Shown here piece by piece: positions 17,649 through 27,611 of a DNA stretch of 64,000 nucleotides (positions are counted from its first letter, which is position 1; each line of letters starts with the position of its first letter). A program made the translations under genes and the position numbers. The notes below the pieces were generated by a model. It worked only from the letters and a program-made list of their open reading frames with translations, was not told the DNA's origin and did not search any database. The stretch is from Bombella favorum (lineage in GTDB: Bacteria > Pseudomonadota > Alphaproteobacteria > Acetobacterales > Acetobacteraceae), in assembly GCF_014048475.1 (NCBI RefSeq), contig NZ_NWUS01000001.1, positions 992,001 through 1,056,000 of the forward strand, in the 5' to 3' direction.

Positions 17649-17736
17649 GAAGAAAACATGGTCTGTCCTGCTTCACTGAATGACCTAGTACCAGCCTGGT
17701 ATGTCAGTTCCGGTCATAGGCCATCAGAAAGCACAT

Positions 17737-18786
17737 TCAGGGAGCTGGATTAGCATTCAGCTGATGGATGGCGTTGATCTTCTCTTCCAGCTCTGGCGTG
17801 ATCTCCACTTGAATAGAGGTCAGTGCCGTCTCAAGCTGTTCCATCGTTGTGGCCCCAATGATGTTGGATGTCACGAAGGGGCGGGATGTAACAAAGGCTA
17901 TGGCCATCTGGGCAAAATCAAGCCCGAATTCCTTCGCCAGAGCCTGATAGGCCCGGATGGCATCATCCACACCCGGCTTTTCATACCGCTGACCACGGTT
18001 GAAGAGAGTCGTGCGGGCTCCTGGTGGGCGGGCACCATCCAGATATTTGCCGGTCAGATAGCCCTGCGCCAGAGGCGAATAAGCCAGCAGGCCGACATCT
18101 TCCCGCAACCCCATCTCGGCCAGACCAATCTCATAGGTCCGGTTCAACAGATTGTAGGCGTTCTGAATAGAGGCAATGCGAGGCTGCTTTTCCTCCCGTG
18201 AGACACGCAGGAACTCGGACACACCCCAAGCGGTCTCGTTGGACAAGCCAACGTGACGGACCTTTCCTTCCTTTACCAGCTCACCTAAAGCCCCCAGTGT
18301 TTCGGCAATCGGCACTTCATCAGCATCGGAGAGCGTGCGGAAGGTCGTACCACCCTCACCAAAGATGTTGATCTCACGATCCGGCCAGTGAAGCTGGTAA
18401 AGGTCCAAATAGTCGGTATTCAGCCTCTTCAGGGATTCATCAATGGCATAGCGTATCTGCTGCGGGGTCAGGCGGGGCTTTTCCCCACCGGGCCGGAACC
18501 AGTCATTTTGACTACGCCCGACCACCTTGCTGGCCAGAATGACCTTATCCCGGTTACCACGAGCCTTCAGCCAGCTTCCCACGATCCGCTCGGTCGAGCC
18601 CTGCGTTTCTGCCCGTGGAGGAATGGAATAAAGCTCTGCCGTGTCGATGAAATTTACGCCATGTTCGAGGGCCTTATCAAGCTGGGCGTGGCCCTCAGCT
18701 TCCGTATTCTGCTGGCCGAATGTCATAGTCCCAAGGCATAGTTCACTTACCTTAAGGCCAGTCCGCCCCAGTGTTCTGTACTGCAT
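17737..18786 (-). CDS. Aldo/keto reductase (Tas-like)
   Basis: A 349-residue NADPH-dependent oxidoreductase of the aldo/keto reductase superfamily. The N-terminal MQYRTLGRTGLKVSELCLGT is characteristic. The catalytic tetrad is visible as Asp in FIDTAELY, Tyr in the same motif, Lys in LASKVV and His in YQLHWPD. The insert after TAELYSIPPRAETQG resembles E. coli Tas. The natural substrate is unknown. It is a single gene on this strand. Confidence 0.88.
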   Translation of the reverse strand: MQYRTLGRTGLKVSELCLGTMTFGQQNTEAEGHAQLDKALEHGVNFIDTAELYSIPPRAETQGSTERIVGSWLKARGNRDKVILASKVVGRSQNDWFRPGGEKPRLTPQQIRYAIDESLKRLNTDYLDLYQLHWPDREINIFGEGGTTFRTLSDADEVPIAETLGALGELVKEGKVRHVGLSNETAWGVSEFLRVSREEKQPRIASIQNAYNLLNRTYEIGLAEMGLREDVGLLAYSPLAQGYLTGKYLDGARPPGARTTLFNRGQRYEKPGVDDAIRAYQALAKEFGLDFAQMAIAFVTSRPFVTSNIIGATTMEQLETALTSIQVEITPELEEKINAIHQLNANPAP

Positions 18787-18959
18787 GGCCGTTTCTCCCT
18801 ATCTGTGATCAAAGCATATCGAGATCAGGCATCCTGACATGCCCGTAATGTAAGGCGATGCGACCGGGAACAGGCATACTTCCCTTTTGCCCCGGCTTGC
18901 CGCTATCCTGCCCTCATAGAAATGCACAATGTAGCATATCAGGAAAACAGGCAGGGCCA

Positions 18960-19646
18960 ATGCGTATTCTACTGGTTGAGGATGATCCGACTGTCCGCTC
19001 CTTTGTTCTCAAAGGGCTAAAGGAGGCAGGCCACAATGTGGATCAAGCTGATAATGGCAAAGATGGACTCTATCTCGCCATCGGGGAGAAATACGACATC
19101 ATCATCCTCGACAGGATGCTCCCCGGCGGTATTGATGGGCTGAATATCCTTGAGACCATACGAGGCCAGAAAAACAACACCCCTGTGCTGCTGCTTTCTG
19201 CCCTTTCCGACGTGGATGACAGAGTGGACGGGCTGCGGGCTGGCGGGGATGATTATGTAACGAAACCCTTTGCTTTTTCCGAACTACTGGCCCGTGTGGA
19301 AGCATTGGGCCGCCGAGGGCACAATGAGTCCGCCCCCGAAACATCCCTAACCGTGGGGGACCTAACGCTAGACCTTCTCTCCCGCGAGGTTCGCCGCAAT
19401 GGGCAGAAGATCGACCTCCAGCCCCGTGAATTCCGCCTGCTGGAATTCCTCGTCCGCCATGCCGGGCAGGTCGTCACCCGGACAATGCTGCTAGAAAAGG
19501 TCTGGGACTATCACTTCGACCCACAGACGAACGTTATCGACGTCCATGTCTCCCGTTTGCGCCAGAAGGTGGACAAGCCGTTCGAGACGGCCATCATCCA
19601 CACAGTCCGCAATGCAGGCTACATCCTCCGCCCCGCTCAGGACTGA
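18960..19646 (+). CDS. OmpR-family response regulator
   Basis: A 228-residue regulator. The receiver domain begins at MRILLVEDDPTVR, with phospho-acceptor Asp51 in ILDRMLPGG and Lys in YVTKPF. The winged-helix domain (about 130-225) includes LQPREFRLLEFLVRH and IDVHVSRLRQKVD. An upstream extension to 18858 is open but has no ribosome site and would precede the conserved start. It lies 14 bases before its partner kinase gene. Targets are unknown. Relatives control copper or envelope stress, but nothing here decides that. Confidence 0.9.
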   Translation: MRILLVEDDPTVRSFVLKGLKEAGHNVDQADNGKDGLYLAIGEKYDIIILDRMLPGGIDGLNILETIRGQKNNTPVLLLSALSDVDDRVDGLRAGGDDYVTKPFAFSELLARVEALGRRGHNESAPETSLTVGDLTLDLLSREVRRNGQKIDLQPREFRLLEFLVRHAGQVVTRTMLLEKVWDYHFDPQTNVIDVHVSRLRQKVDKPFETAIIHTVRNAGYILRPAQD

Positions 19647-19660
19647 CAAGACCGGACACT

Positions 19661-21178
19661 ATGGCAAAGGACAGAACACCCCCCCGCCACCGCCGATGGT
19701 TCTACCGCTTTGCTATCCGCAATGGGACCGGAAAGCGGCGTTGGCCTATCCGCTCGGCAGGGATCAACTTCGCGCTGGGCTATGGTGTCCTGTTCCTCAT
19801 TTCGGCAACGCTGTTCCTATCTTTCATCTGGTGGAGCAGCACAAGCCTGCTAAATGACCATGTCCGGGCTTTCATAGAGACCGATGCGCAAGAGCTTCGA
19901 CACCGCTGGAACCACGGGGGGGCCGAAGCTCTTGGGGATGCCATCACCGACAGGCTGGAACAGAACATTGATGACGATGCCCTCTATCTGCTCATGGACC
20001 GCCACGGCAGACGACTAGCCGGAAATCTGCCGGGTTGGCCTGTCGCCATCAAGAAGATGAATCATTTCTATGAACTGACCATCCGTCGCTACACCTTCAC
20101 CACACCAGCCCAGTTTAAGGCCTATGCTCTGCCTCATGGGTTCAGATTGATTGTCGGACACGACATACGGGGCCGTACCCTCCTCAGCACCGTCATCACC
20201 CGTACGGTCATCTGGTGTGCAGTTATGATCTCCCTGCTGGCTGTAGGGGGTGCGCTGGTGGTACGGGACCTCTTCCGCCGCATGGTCGGTTCCATCGCCC
20301 GCACAGCTTCCGCCGTTGCCAATGGCGACCTCAACCACCGCATCACTCTGACAGGCAGCGAAACAGATCTTGTCGCCGAGACAGTCAACACCATGCTGGA
20401 CAGGATAAACCGGCTAATGGAGGGTGTCCGGCAAGTCTCCAACGCCATTGCGCATGACCTGCGAACCCCCATAACGCGAGCCCGCAACCAGCTGGAAGAA
20501 GCCCTCTTCTCCGCCTCATCACCCGATGAGCTGCGTGTGGCGGTCGATAAAGCCATTGGAGACCTGGACCACATAACCGGCATTTTTGAGGCCCTCCTCC
20601 GCATCGCCCAGATCGAGGCCGGCGCCCGACGCTCGGCCTTTACAATCGTCGATCTCAACCAGCTTCTCGCCAATATGGCCGAGCTGTACGAAGCTTCCGC
20701 TGAAGATGCCGGATTGAAGCTAAAGCTAAATATCACGACACTACCTGCCTTGTTCGGCGATGAGCGCATGCTCCAACAAGCACTGGCCAATCTGCTAGAC
20801 AATGCCATCAAATTTTCCCCACCTGACAGCACACTAACCCTCAGTGCTCATCCTGTTATGGCTGCGGCAACCTCCAGCAATACCAACGAGCGACAGCGTC
20901 CCCTAGGGCTCGAGATCAGCGTGCAAGATCAGGGCCCCGGTATGAATGATGCGGACATACTCCGTGCCCATGAACGTTTCTTCCGTGCCGAGAGCGCCCG
21001 CAATACACCCGGCTCCGGCCTTGGGCTTTCTCTGGTACAAGCTGTCACCAGCCTGCATCATGGCCGTCTGATCCTCACTCAGGCCAACCCGGGCCTGAAG
21101 GTCACCCTCTTCCTCCCCCTGACACCAGAGGCCGAGCAGACTGGCAGAAGCACCACGCCGACGCAAAATACATCATGA
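19661..21178 (+). CDS. Membrane sensor histidine kinase
   Basis: A 505-residue kinase. It has two transmembrane helices (about 36-57 and 178-202) enclosing a periplasmic sensor domain of about 120 residues, then a HAMP domain, HisKA with phospho-acceptor His265 in AIAHDLRTPITRAR, and HATPase motifs LLDNAIKFS, QDQGPGM and GSGLGLSLV. It pairs with the response regulator just upstream. The signal is unknown. The N terminus before TM1 is strongly basic. The 3' end runs close to a small secreted-protein gene. Confidence 0.92.
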   Translation: MAKDRTPPRHRRWFYRFAIRNGTGKRRWPIRSAGINFALGYGVLFLISATLFLSFIWWSSTSLLNDHVRAFIETDAQELRHRWNHGGAEALGDAITDRLEQNIDDDALYLLMDRHGRRLAGNLPGWPVAIKKMNHFYELTIRRYTFTTPAQFKAYALPHGFRLIVGHDIRGRTLLSTVITRTVIWCAVMISLLAVGGALVVRDLFRRMVGSIARTASAVANGDLNHRITLTGSETDLVAETVNTMLDRINRLMEGVRQVSNAIAHDLRTPITRARNQLEEALFSASSPDELRVAVDKAIGDLDHITGIFEALLRIAQIEAGARRSAFTIVDLNQLLANMAELYEASAEDAGLKLKLNITTLPALFGDERMLQQALANLLDNAIKFSPPDSTLTLSAHPVMAAATSSNTNERQRPLGLEISVQDQGPGMNDADILRAHERFFRAESARNTPGSGLGLSLVQAVTSLHHGRLILTQANPGLKVTLFLPLTPEAEQTGRSTTPTQNTS

Positions 21179-21256
21179 ACCCCCACAACCCGCCATATCT
21201 GTTACTGAATATTCATGCCCTGCCCATCTTTAGGGCATATAAGCTGTGATAGTCCT

Positions 21257-21604
21257 ATGTTCATGCGTACCGTCTTCTTCCTTACCGTCATTCTCTTGCT
21301 GGTCCAGATGCCGCTCCGACCGGGACACGCCTGGGGGTCGCTGCTACATGATGAAGAAGCCCCCCCCCCAGCGCAGGATCTCGTCATTACCAGCGATAGT
21401 CAGGCATATTGCGCTCAACTAAACGAGCATCTGGCAGCAAAGATGCGTCTGCCCCACGATGTCCCCGTTGGCGCAATGGATGATGCACGGCATCTTCAGG
21501 AAGAAGGGCAAGAACTCTGCCAGCAAAACCACATACGGGCAGGTATAGGCCGCCTGCGGCGCGCACTTGTTATACTAAAAAATCAAGAAAGGCCCCACCC
21601 ATGA
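21257..21604 (+). CDS. Small secreted protein, unknown
   Basis: A 115-residue product with a signal peptide (hydrophobic core about 5-17, cleavage probably after PGHA). The mature part has two Cys residues in AYCAQL and ELCQQN and ends basic. Its stop overlaps the start of the SIMPL-domain gene in ATGA, which supports it as a real, coupled gene. No family is recognised. ATG codons at 21257 and 21263 are both possible starts. Confidence 0.6.
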   Translation: MFMRTVFFLTVILLLVQMPLRPGHAWGSLLHDEEAPPPAQDLVITSDSQAYCAQLNEHLAAKMRLPHDVPVGAMDDARHLQEEGQELCQQNHIRAGIGRLRRALVILKNQERPHP

Positions 21605-22413
21605 GCCTCCATCGTGCCCTGTCATGCTCTGGTCTGAAAGCCTTAACTGCCGGATGCCTACTCGGTAGCGTCGCCCTCTCTACCCCCCATGCGCTCGCTA
21701 CACCGGATGGTGGGCCAGTTGTTACAACCCCCGCAGAACCACCCCCTCACCCTCGCCCACATGGTACGCTACTGTCCTTCTCCGTCTCCGACGAGGCACA
21801 GGCCAAAGCCGATACGCTCTCCATCCATTTTGCTGCCAGAGCAGAAGGCAGCTCCCCCATCATCGCCCAGCAGCATCTCAACCAGCTTGTCAGCAATGCC
21901 ATGTCCATTCTGAAAGACCAGCCGGATATAAAGAGCACGGCAGAAAGCTACGCTGTCGGACAAGACTATGCCCCCCATGACAAGCGAAGCTGGGTTGCCC
22001 GTCAGGCCCTAGTGCTAAGCAGCCAGAACCGTGATAGCCTGCTTGCTCTGGCTGAAAAACTCCAGAAACTGGGGCTCAGCATTGAAGATATGCAATGGAG
22101 CCTCAACCCCGAGGTTCGTGCAAAGTTAGAGCAGCAAGCCCGCCTTGGTGCCCTGAAAAAACTCCGCCAGCAGGCTGAGGAAGATGCAGCAGCTCTCGGG
22201 CAGACCCTGCTTGGTCTGGAGCGTGTACATATCGGCAGCCAAGGCATGGATGACCTCGCACCGCCCCCCCACATGGGCCCTATGCTCATGATGGCCGAGG
22301 CCCGCAGTGCCGCAACACCACCGCCTGAAAGCACAGCAGAGATGCAGACTGTCCGTGTAACGGTCAGTGCGCAGGCTCGTTTAGCACAGGCACAAGACCC
22401 CGCTTCACCTTGA
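21601..22413 (+). CDS. SIMPL-domain (DUF541) periplasmic protein
   Basis: A 270-residue protein. A signal peptide (about 1-33) ends ALA. A Pro-rich linker leads into a SIMPL domain (about 57-255) with the typical patterns FSVSDEAQAKADTLSIHFAA, a helix with MSILKDQP and the LSIEDMQWSLNPE segment, then a coiled-coil-like Gln/Ala-rich helix (about 178-202). The role of the family is poorly defined (BP26/YggE-like, oxidative stress or surface). It is translationally coupled to the upstream secreted-protein gene and convergent with the DegP-like gene 4 bases away. Confidence 0.8.
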   Translation: MSLHRALSCSGLKALTAGCLLGSVALSTPHALATPDGGPVVTTPAEPPPHPRPHGTLLSFSVSDEAQAKADTLSIHFAARAEGSSPIIAQQHLNQLVSNAMSILKDQPDIKSTAESYAVGQDYAPHDKRSWVARQALVLSSQNRDSLLALAEKLQKLGLSIEDMQWSLNPEVRAKLEQQARLGALKKLRQQAEEDAAALGQTLLGLERVHIGSQGMDDLAPPPHMGPMLMMAEARSAATPPPESTAEMQTVRVTVSAQARLAQAQDPASP

Positions 22414-22417
22414 AGCC

Positions 22418-23716
22418 TTAAAAGGCCGCTGTAGGCCGCTTACCCAGCGCAACCGGGAGGGTAATAACCTTACCCTCCCGCCTTATGGTAAAATTGAAGA
22501 TGGTCCCGGGATGAGCAGCAGCTACGCTACGCAGCACCGTGCGGGCATCATGAACCGGGACATTCCCAATTGCCAGAATGGCGTCTTTTTTCCGCAAGCC
22601 ACCCTGCCAAGCCGCCCCGTGCGGGTCCACATCCTCTACCCACATAGGGAAGCTGGCATCATTGAGCGTTACACCCAGCCAGCCATGTTCCACATGGCCG
22701 GTCTTGCGGATGGATTCCACAACCGGGGCTACAATCTCCGAAGGGATACCAAAACCAATCCCCACTGACCCATCGCTAGGGGATGCAATCGCCGCATTCA
22801 TCGCTACGACCTGCCCTTGAAGATTGAACGCAGGCCCACCGGAATTACCCGGATTGATAGGCGCATCAAGCTGCATAAAATCATCCAGCGCACCACTGCC
22901 TAAATCACGCCCGACAGCCGACACGATCCCCGCCGTTACTGACGAACCAAACCCGAACGGATTACCGGCTACCAATATCCAGTCCCCGATTTCCACCTGC
23001 CGACTATCCCCCCACGACACACAGGGCAGCGGCGTTGGGCTGTCCACCTTGATGACAGCAATATCCGTCATAGGGTCATCACCCAGACTATGAGCTGATA
23101 AAGACCGACCATCGGAGAGGGACACCATGATGCGCGTAGCCTGCCCGATAACGTGCCGGTTCGTCACAATAATACCGGAGGCATCCACCACGAAGCCAGA
23201 ACCAGCACCCGTCAGCTCATCATCTGCGGGATGCAACACACGATGCGCCTTAGCTGCCCCATGATGCCGGGAGTGCCGCTTTTTTCTGGGAGTGGCAGGT
23301 GCCGGATGTCGCTGCTCATGGCTAGTGGACTGGGATGCCGCATCAGAATCATCATCCTCATCATCGGCAGAGGATGAAGCATGAGAGATGGAGATATTCA
23401 CCACCGCCGGGATAACCTGATGCACCAGCGGAGCAAAACTAGGCAGATTCAGGGCTTCCCGTACAGCCGGAGCCTCATGTGCAGGTCCCGCTGGAAGAGG
23501 CGTCCCTACCGATGTTGCAGCAGGTGGCAACACCAAAGGAGAGGAGACCGGCACAGGTGGATGATGAACCGCCTTATACAGGCTGGTATTTTTTATCGGC
23601 TCAGGAACCTTTTCCCCACCGGGAACCCACCATAGGCATACGCCTGCAGCCGCCATACTCCCAACGGCGGCCGGCAGCAGGACGGACCAGATCAAGTGCC
23701 TCATAACAGGCTGCAT
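22418..23716 (-). CDS. DegP/HtrA-like trypsin-type serine protease
   Basis: A 432-residue membrane-anchored periplasmic protease. The N-terminal helix (about 6-28) is followed by a Pro-rich and Asp/Ser/His-rich linker. The protease domain has His in VTNRHVIG, Asp in MTDIAVIKV and Ser in INPGNSGGPA. One PDZ domain (about 345-425) follows, so it is DegS-like in having one PDZ, but with a longer linker. The start is uncertain: ATG 23716 or 23704 puts the membrane helix at the terminus, while the frame is open upstream to a GTG at 23785. No ribosome site decides it. Confidence 0.88.
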   Translation of the reverse strand: MQPVMRHLIWSVLLPAAVGSMAAAGVCLWWVPGGEKVPEPIKNTSLYKAVHHPPVPVSSPLVLPPAATSVGTPLPAGPAHEAPAVREALNLPSFAPLVHQVIPAVVNISISHASSSADDEDDDSDAASQSTSHEQRHPAPATPRKKRHSRHHGAAKAHRVLHPADDELTGAGSGFVVDASGIIVTNRHVIGQATRIMVSLSDGRSLSAHSLGDDPMTDIAVIKVDSPTPLPCVSWGDSRQVEIGDWILVAGNPFGFGSSVTAGIVSAVGRDLGSGALDDFMQLDAPINPGNSGGPAFNLQGQVVAMNAAIASPSDGSVGIGFGIPSEIVAPVVESIRKTGHVEHGWLGVTLNDASFPMWVEDVDPHGAAWQGGLRKKDAILAIGNVPVHDARTVLRSVAAAHPGTIFNFTIRREGKVITLPVALGKRPTAAF

Positions 23717-23982
23717 GAAGAACGACGCCCCCCTCACTGCGGCAAGCCCGCCGCAATGTGTTTTTACGTCCTCCCTCCCTACCACACTCCATCTCTTTTG
23801 AAAGCACCTTCCCCACCCTCGGGCCGCACACTTGCAAAAAACTATTCATCATGGCAGTTTACCGTTCCGTAACTTTCAAGGCAGTTCTGTGGCGTCTTCC
23901 ATCGATTGAAATGGGCTCATAGCTGTCGTGTGGGCATTACAAAATCAATATTTTCACTGGATTCTCCTAAAGGACGAATGCG

Positions 23983-25050
23983 ATGCATCATTACAATGAA
24001 AGTAATATCATCACCCTGCCTTGCCCAATTTTTCTAACATATTTCTTTACAGTTCTTATAATTAAAGATGGTGAAATTAAGCAGATTGATTTTTGCGACA
24101 TTCAAGAATACCTGAACGATCTTCCTACGGATGAGCAGCTAAAAGCGCATGGCATCTCCGTACTGAACCCATCTGATGATACGTTCCTACTGTTACAGCA
24201 TAATCATTTTCTGTCCGCTCGACCTAACGGTACGTTCGACCTAACTAACAAAGCACATGGATGGGAAGAATTTAGAAGAATATCGAATATTCCGTTCCGA
24301 TTCGTTCCAGAAAAACCCTATTCACCACGCATCCCCCACATCATTCACCAGACTGATAACCCCCTTCAACCTCAGGATATTTACCTTGAGAACATTGCAT
24401 CCTTAAAAACCCTCAATGAAGGTTGGGATTATAGATATTATTCAGAAAAAGATCGTATTGACTTCATCTATACCCACTATGGTTGGGAGATGTTGAATAT
24501 CTACCTGCGGCTGAACCGCCTTTATGGGGCAGCACAGGCTGATTTCTTTAGATACCTCTGCGTGTACCAACATGGTGGCGTTTATCTAGATATGAAATCA
24601 GGAGGGACTAAACCCATTTCATCAATCCTTCATGAGGATGACCAGTTCATCATTTCTCAGTGGGATTGGAATATTCCCCGGTATTTTGAATGGGGTAAAA
24701 AAGCGGAACTCTCCCATATTAAGGGAGGGGAATTTCCCATTTGGTGCCTCATCTGCTCACCGGGCCATCCTCTCATGGCCAAGGTCATCAACCAGATGAT
24801 TGCCAATATCTTTTTCTACACACCCGCCCTGCATGGCACAGGTAGCGTAGCAACATTGAAGGTCACTGGCCCTATCATGTTTACACGGGTCGTCTTCAAC
24901 AACCTCCATAAATATGATGTGAGGAAAGAGGATATACTACACAAAGGGCTTAACCCCCACATGGTGGAGAATATCGTCCGTAAGAACCAGTATCACGGGC
25001 AAGTCCTGCCGCTCGTTATACAGTCCTTTCATGTCGGGGATACAGTATAA
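23983..25050 (+). CDS. Glycosyltransferase with DxD motif (GT32-like)
   Basis: A 355-residue protein. The domain starts at IPHIIHQTDNP (about 117-127), the typical IPKIIHQ opening of GT32/capsular sugar transferases. It continues with AAQADFFRYLCVYQHGGVYL and the DxD-type metal site in YLDMKSGG (about 203-210). It would transfer a sugar from a nucleotide sugar onto a surface glycan or protein. The first 110 residues match nothing I know. Base composition is clearly more AT-rich than the neighbours, suggesting recent acquisition. It stands alone without other glycan genes. Confidence 0.75.
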   Translation: MHHYNESNIITLPCPIFLTYFFTVLIIKDGEIKQIDFCDIQEYLNDLPTDEQLKAHGISVLNPSDDTFLLLQHNHFLSARPNGTFDLTNKAHGWEEFRRISNIPFRFVPEKPYSPRIPHIIHQTDNPLQPQDIYLENIASLKTLNEGWDYRYYSEKDRIDFIYTHYGWEMLNIYLRLNRLYGAAQADFFRYLCVYQHGGVYLDMKSGGTKPISSILHEDDQFIISQWDWNIPRYFEWGKKAELSHIKGGEFPIWCLICSPGHPLMAKVINQMIANIFFYTPALHGTGSVATLKVTGPIMFTRVVFNNLHKYDVRKEDILHKGLNPHMVENIVRKNQYHGQVLPLVIQSFHVGDTV

Positions 25051-25096
25051 TCACCGGTTGCAGATAACCCGTACTGTCCGGGTATCAAACTCGGCC

Positions 25097-27586
25097 TCAT
25101 GATTCATGAGCGGGATTTTCGGGCCAATTATGCTTGGGGTAACGCCCCCTCATGTCCCGCCGCATATCCAGCCAACCGGACGTCCAAAACCGTGCAAGGT
25201 CTGCCGTCACAGCCTGCGGGCGACCAGCTGGGGAAAGTAACGTAGCATGTAACGGCACCTTGCCCCCCGCCAACTGCGGCAACGCCATTGTACCGTAAAA
25301 ATCCTGTGCTCGGGCAGAAAGAGACGGCACAACCGTTGTATAATCAATGCGCCTGCGCCCTGCCTTCAACGTAGCATGAGCAGGTAACTGACGGTCCAGC
25401 TCCTGCTTATCCTCATAGGTCAACAGGCTGGTTAAGATAGCGACAAGGTCCAGCTCCTTAAGCTGGGTCAGCCTATCCAGCCCAGCAAGCCACGGCTCCA
25501 GCCAATCCATAGATTGTATCAGTGCCTCATCAGACAAATCAGGCAGATGAGGGGCGTAATGCGTCCTAGCCAAGGCCACACGGGCCTGAAACTGCCGAGC
25601 TGGAACAGACCATTCCAAATATCGGGAGAGATCAGACTGCACCTTTGCCAACAAAGCTGCCGTAACATCTTCGGGCTCAGCCGGTACGTTCCGATCCTTT
25701 AGTACCAGATTACCCAGCCGTAGCCTCTGCCGAACAATTACCTTACCCGATGTACCATCAAGGGCCGATTCCCGCTGCTCCTTAAGGCTAGCCTGCACGG
25801 CGTCAGGCAGGGTCTCCAACGTTACCGGTGCGGCAAGAGTCATGTCTGTTCCCTTGCGGATATGAAAAGCCGCCCCCGCTAAGAGCCCCTCCTGCACGAG
25901 CGGGTCTGTCGCCCCTATGCGGGCACTGCCCCCACCCGCTAGGCGATAACGCCCATCCGCACTCGTCCGCTGCGCCAGACGATCAGAAAATCCCGCTGCA
26001 ACAAGCCGACCAGCGGCGTAACCGACCAGCCCCTCACTTACGAGATCAGCCAAATCATCCTGCTTCACAGCCTGACCAGCCCGACGAAGAAAACGCATTG
26101 CGGCCTGGCGAAGCTGCCGCACTACATAACGAGGCACACGGGCATCATCCTGCACGAAAAGCTTCAGGCGTAACCGGAGATCAGCCGATGCCTCCCCCCC
26201 CTTGCCACCCCTCCCGCCCAGCGGGTCACGTTCTTCCAAAAGAGCAGCAAGGCAAGCTGCAACGGCTAATTCTTCTGCTGTTCGGGCTGCACAGAGCATC
26301 GCCGCCAACCGGGGATGCGTGCCAAAACCCACCATCTGCTGCCCCAGAGCCGTCAACCCCTGCTCACTGTCCAGTGCTCCCAGACACTGAAGAAGGGCCT
26401 GTGCCACTGCTAGCCCACCCTCTGGGGCGGGTTCGATCAGAGGGAGAGCTGCGGGGGCTGTTCCTACCGCCTTCTGCCATGCCGCCGTGACAAGAGCAAA
26501 ATCGCATAGATCCGCCTCCCGAATGGCCGGAACCTCCTGCACGATCAAGCTACGTTGAGTCATCTCCGACCAGAGGCGAATAGCAATACCGGGTGCCTGC
26601 CGCCCTGCACGACCGGCTCGCTGCTCCGCCGTAGCCCGAGAAATACGCCGTGTATGTAAGCGTGGCAGGCCCGTACTGGCATCACGCTGAGGGAGACGCC
26701 GCCAGCCACCATCCACCACCACCCGGACACCCGGCACTGTCACGGATGTCTCGGCAATAGAGGTCGCCAGCACAATACGCCGCCCAGAAGCCGGGTCTAA
26801 CGCACGGGCCTGATCCTCAACTGACTGTTCCCCATAAAGCGGATAGAGAGGCGTCTGTTCACCAAGAAGAGCCTGGAGACTCGCCTGTGCCCTCCGAATT
26901 TCTCCCACACCGGGTAGAAATGCCAGAATGGACCCTTCCTCCTCCCGCCATGCCTGCGCCACAGCCTGGGCGCAGCTCTCTGGCAGATCACGCAGATGGG
27001 CAATATCCCGCCTGTAACGGACCTCTACCGGATACTGACGGCCATCACTCTCAATTAGCGGAGCCTGCAAAGCGGTCGTAAAAATCCCAGCGTCTAGCGT
27101 GGCGGACATGGCAACAAGCCGTAGCTCGGGCCGCAGGCTCTGTTGCACGTCACGGCAAAACCCTAGGGCTGTATCCCCATCAAGAGACCGCTCATGCACT
27201 TCATCAAATAAGACGGCAGACACGCCCTCCAGTAGCGGGTCGGCAAGTAAACGGCGGACAAGTAACCCTTCCGTCACGACCTCAATGCGGGTGTAGGCTG
27301 AAACGGCACTATCAAGACGGGTGCGATAACCAATCACACCGCCGGGTTTTTCTCCCCTCAAAGCCGCCATGCGCTGCGCTGCAGCCCGCACTGCTACACG
27401 CCTAGGCTCCACCAGGAGGATACGACCGTCCCCTAGCCAATCCGGAGCCGCAGCCAGAAGAGACGGGGGGACAGCTGTCGTCTTCCCCGCACCCGGCGGG
27501 GCTACCAGAACAACATTCGGCCCCGTAGCTAGGGCCTCATGAAGGGCAGGCAGAACAGCCGTTACAGGAAGGGATTCTACCGTCAT
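25097..27586 (-). CDS. hrpB: ATP-dependent helicase HrpB
   Basis: An 829-residue DEAH-family helicase. Walker A is in VAPPGAGKTTAVPPSLL (about 28-44), motif Ia in VEPRRVAVRAAAQRM, the Asp-Glu-Val-His box in LFDEVHERSLDGD, motif III in AMSATLD and motif VI in QRAGRAGRQAPG. Length and the HrpB-specific C-terminal domain (VVPSLSARAQDFYG, PLHATLLSPAGRP) fit the family. Its cellular role is poorly known. It is the last gene of a leftward block, 25 bases after apt. Confidence 0.93.
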   Translation of the reverse strand: MTVESLPVTAVLPALHEALATGPNVVLVAPPGAGKTTAVPPSLLAAAPDWLGDGRILLVEPRRVAVRAAAQRMAALRGEKPGGVIGYRTRLDSAVSAYTRIEVVTEGLLVRRLLADPLLEGVSAVLFDEVHERSLDGDTALGFCRDVQQSLRPELRLVAMSATLDAGIFTTALQAPLIESDGRQYPVEVRYRRDIAHLRDLPESCAQAVAQAWREEEGSILAFLPGVGEIRRAQASLQALLGEQTPLYPLYGEQSVEDQARALDPASGRRIVLATSIAETSVTVPGVRVVVDGGWRRLPQRDASTGLPRLHTRRISRATAEQRAGRAGRQAPGIAIRLWSEMTQRSLIVQEVPAIREADLCDFALVTAAWQKAVGTAPAALPLIEPAPEGGLAVAQALLQCLGALDSEQGLTALGQQMVGFGTHPRLAAMLCAARTAEELAVAACLAALLEERDPLGGRGGKGGEASADLRLRLKLFVQDDARVPRYVVRQLRQAAMRFLRRAGQAVKQDDLADLVSEGLVGYAAGRLVAAGFSDRLAQRTSADGRYRLAGGGSARIGATDPLVQEGLLAGAAFHIRKGTDMTLAAPVTLETLPDAVQASLKEQRESALDGTSGKVIVRQRLRLGNLVLKDRNVPAEPEDVTAALLAKVQSDLSRYLEWSVPARQFQARVALARTHYAPHLPDLSDEALIQSMDWLEPWLAGLDRLTQLKELDLVAILTSLLTYEDKQELDRQLPAHATLKAGRRRIDYTTVVPSLSARAQDFYGTMALPQLAGGKVPLHATLLSPAGRPQAVTADLARFWTSGWLDMRRDMRGRYPKHNWPENPAHES

Positions 27587-27611
27587 GCCGCCCCTATACC
27601 CCGTGTCAGTT

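Noticed and set aside
20134-20832. Arg/Ser-rich frame antisense to the histidine kinase gene
   Set aside because: Low-complexity product opposite a clear HisKA/HATPase gene.
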